Below, piece after piece: positions 62,251 through 64,000 of a stretch of DNA of 64,000 nt. Below the pieces are notes generated by a model. The model made no database searches and had not been told where the DNA came from. It saw nothing but the letters and a program-made list of their open reading frames with translations. Position numbers and translations under genes: made by a program. This DNA comes from Billgrantia gudaonensis (lineage in GTDB: Bacteria; Pseudomonadota; Gammaproteobacteria; Pseudomonadales; Halomonadaceae): the NCBI RefSeq assembly GCF_900100195.1, contig NZ_FNES01000002.1, positions 186,001 through 250,000 on the forward strand. The letters are read 5' to 3'. How positions within the stretch are numbered: position 1 is the first letter of the stretch; the number at the start of each line of letters is the position of its first letter.

Positions 62251-63803
62251 AGATTCGTTCCCAGGTAGGCATGGTCCTCAACCTCGACAAGTGCATCGGC
62301 TGTCATACCTGTTCGGTGACCTGCAAGAACGTCTGGACCAGCCGCGAAGGCATGGAGTACGCCTGGTTCAACAACGTCGAGACCAAGCCCGGCGTCGGCT
62401 ATCCCAAGGAGTGGGAGAACCAGAAGAAGTGGAAAGGCGGCTGGCTGCGCCGCAAGGACGGCAAGATCGAGCCGCGCATCGGCGGCAAGTGGCGGGTGCT
62501 GGCGAACATCTTCGCCAACCCCGACCTGCCCGAGATCGACGACTACTACGAGCCGTTCGACTTCGACTACCAGCACTTGCATACCGCCAAGCTGGGCAAG
62601 CACCAGCCGGTGGCGCGCCCACGCTCGTTGATTTCCGGCGAGCGCATGCAGAAGATCGAGTGGGGGCCGAACTGGGAGGAGATCCTCGGCACCGAGTTCG
62701 CCAAACGCCGCAAGGACGCCAACTTCGAGAAGGTGCAGGCCGACATCTACGGCCAGTTCGAGAACACCTTCATGATGTACCTGCCGCGCCTGTGCGAGCA
62801 CTGCCTGAATCCCACCTGCGTGGCGAGCTGCCCCTCAGGCGCCATCTACAAGCGCGAGGAAGACGGCATCGTCCTGATCGACCAGGACAAGTGCCGCGGT
62901 TGGCGGATGTGCATCTCCGGCTGTCCGTACAAGAAGATCTACTACAACTGGAAGACCGGCAAGTCCGAGAAGTGCATCTTCTGCTACCCGCGCATCGAGG
63001 CTGGCATGCCTACCGTGTGCTCCGAGACCTGCGTGGGCCGCATCCGCTACCTCGGCGTGCTGCTCTACGACGCCGACCGCATCGAGGAAGTGGCGAGCTC
63101 CCCGGACGAGCGCGACCTCTACCATCGCCAGCGCGAGATCTTCCTCGACCCGAACGACCCGGAGGTGATCGCCCAGGCCAAGAAGGACGGCATCACCGAC
63201 AACGTGATCAAGGCCGCCCAGGAATCGCCGGTCTACAAGCTGGCCATGGAGTGGGGCCTGGCGTTGCCGCTGCACCCCGAATATCGCACCTTGCCCATGG
63301 TGTGGTACGTGCCGCCGCTGTCGCCGATCCAGTCCGCCGCCGAGGCCGGCCAGGTCGAGTACGACGGCGTGCTGCCCAAGATCGAGTCGCTGCGCATCCC
63401 GGTGAAGTATCTGGCCAACCTGCTCACTGCCGGCGAGGAAGCGCCCGTGGTACTGGCGCTCAAGCGCCTGATGGCCATGCGTCTCTACATGCGCGGCAAG
63501 CACGTGGAAGGTCAGGCCGACGCCGGGGTGCTGGAGGAGGTCGAGCTCTCCGAGGCCCAGGTAGAGGAGATGTACCGCTACCTGGCCATCGCCAACTACG
63601 AGGATCGCTTCGTGATTCCCACCAGCCACCGCGAGATGGCCACCGAAGCCTTCCCCGAGCGCGGCGGTTGTGGCTTCAGCTTCGGCGACGGCTGCCATGG
63701 CGAGAGCAAGCCGAGCCTGTTCAACGGTCGCTCCCAGACCACCACCCTGGTCAAGCCGGTGGAAGTCTACGAACCCGAAGCCGAGGAGGCCCGTCATGGC
63801 TGA
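62247..63803 (+). CDS. narH: Respiratory nitrate reductase beta subunit NarH
   Basis: The 518-aa electron-transfer subunit has four cysteine groups: CIGCHTCSVTC (Cys16, 19, 22, 26), CEHCLNPTCVASCPSG, CRGWRMCISGCP, where tryptophan replaces a cysteine to give the [3Fe-4S] cluster, and CIFCYPRIEAGMPTVCSETC. This is the NarH pattern of three [4Fe-4S] and one [3Fe-4S]. It overlaps narG by four bases and narJ by eight. Confidence 0.98.
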   Translation: MKIRSQVGMVLNLDKCIGCHTCSVTCKNVWTSREGMEYAWFNNVETKPGVGYPKEWENQKKWKGGWLRRKDGKIEPRIGGKWRVLANIFANPDLPEIDDYYEPFDFDYQHLHTAKLGKHQPVARPRSLISGERMQKIEWGPNWEEILGTEFAKRRKDANFEKVQADIYGQFENTFMMYLPRLCEHCLNPTCVASCPSGAIYKREEDGIVLIDQDKCRGWRMCISGCPYKKIYYNWKTGKSEKCIFCYPRIEAGMPTVCSETCVGRIRYLGVLLYDADRIEEVASSPDERDLYHRQREIFLDPNDPEVIAQAKKDGITDNVIKAAQESPVYKLAMEWGLALPLHPEYRTLPMVWYVPPLSPIQSAAEAGQVEYDGVLPKIESLRIPVKYLANLLTAGEEAPVVLALKRLMAMRLYMRGKHVEGQADAGVLEEVELSEAQVEEMYRYLAIANYEDRFVIPTSHREMATEAFPERGGCGFSFGDGCHGESKPSLFNGRSQTTTLVKPVEVYEPEAEEARHG

Positions 63804-64000
63804 AGCCGCACTGCAAATGGCCCAGCCGGAGCCCGGCATGCGCAGCCTGCGCGTGCTGGCCCGCCTGCTGGACTACCCCACCCCCGAGCACCAGGCCGCC
63901 GCCGGTGAGATGATCGAGGTCATCGGCGCCGAGCCACGCCTGGGCGGTGAACTCAAGCGGCGCCTGATGGCGTGGTGTCAGGAGATGGCCGATGGCGATC
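63796..64000 (+). CDS. narJ: Nitrate reductase molybdenum cofactor assembly chaperone NarJ, 5' part
   Basis: The first 68 codons of a NarJ-type chaperone run off the right edge. The sequence SLRVLARLLDYPTPEHQAAAGEMIEVI is the conserved N-terminal helical region of NarJ, which helps insert the cofactor into NarG. GAGGAGG (63784-63790) precedes the ATG at 63796, inside the end of narH. narI is expected beyond the window. Confidence 0.88.
   Translation, partial: MAEAALQMAQPEPGMRSLRVLARLLDYPTPEHQAAAGEMIEVIGAEPRLGGELKRRLMAWCQEMADGD

Overview
The window is high-GC (roughly two-thirds G+C), densely coded gammaproteobacterial DNA. Gene content and order (nir-nor-nar denitrification genes, split class II ribonucleotide reductase, UbiT/U/V, NarXL) suggest a denitrifying member of the Halomonas/Pseudomonas group, with Halomonadaceae my best guess; no rRNA is present to settle this. 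No tRNA, IS element or CRISPR array was seen. The window reads as one chromosomal island for life without oxygen.

Left part (1-23 kb): the end of an nnrS gene, hemN (oxygen-independent heme synthesis) and norR (sigma-54 NO sensor). Then comes ubiT (anaerobic ubiquinone synthesis) joined to a split B12-dependent ribonucleotide reductase, nrdJa-nrdJb. A nucleoside-salvage block follows: deoR divergent from tsx-like, CNT transporter, deoC, deoA, deoB, deoD and cdd. On the minus strand lies nrdD, a 53-aa glycyl-radical protein, nrdG, ubiU, ubiV and a second nrdG-like gene, so oxygen-independent dNTP and quinone supply are interleaved. A soluble CZB chemoreceptor-like protein and the di-iron repair protein DnrN/YtfE complete this part.

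Middle (23-31.7 kb): a TetR-MFP-RND efflux operon with a perfect operator palindrome, a small PpyR-like membrane protein behind a near-consensus NsrR box, a secreted hypothetical protein, a YIP1 membrane protein divergent from a MarR regulator, and a cytochrome P450 behind an FNR/DNR-type box.

Right part (31.7-64 kb): heme d1 genes nirF-nirC (minus) and nirD-L-G-H-J-E-N (plus), but no nirS. Next are a second nnrS, sirB2-like, a carboxymuconolactone decarboxylase-family gene, norC-norB, norQ-norD and an opposing norF/norE-like operon. Three NarK-type transporters with a universal stress protein, narL-narX, a fourth MFS transporter, narG, narH and the start of narJ run to the window end.

The regulatory sites tie this together. 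FNR/DNR-type 14-mers precede hemN, ubiT-nrdJ, the P450, nirC, nirD, nnrS, norC, the norEF operon and narK. Tandem NrdR boxes with identical 31-bp spacing precede both reductase operons. NsrR-like palindromes lie at norC and the PpyR-like gene. Three GGT-N7-ACC NorR boxes plus a consensus sigma-54 promoter lie upstream of dnrN, and NarL heptamers lie around narK, narX and narG. Site assignments are my readings of motifs, not measured binding.
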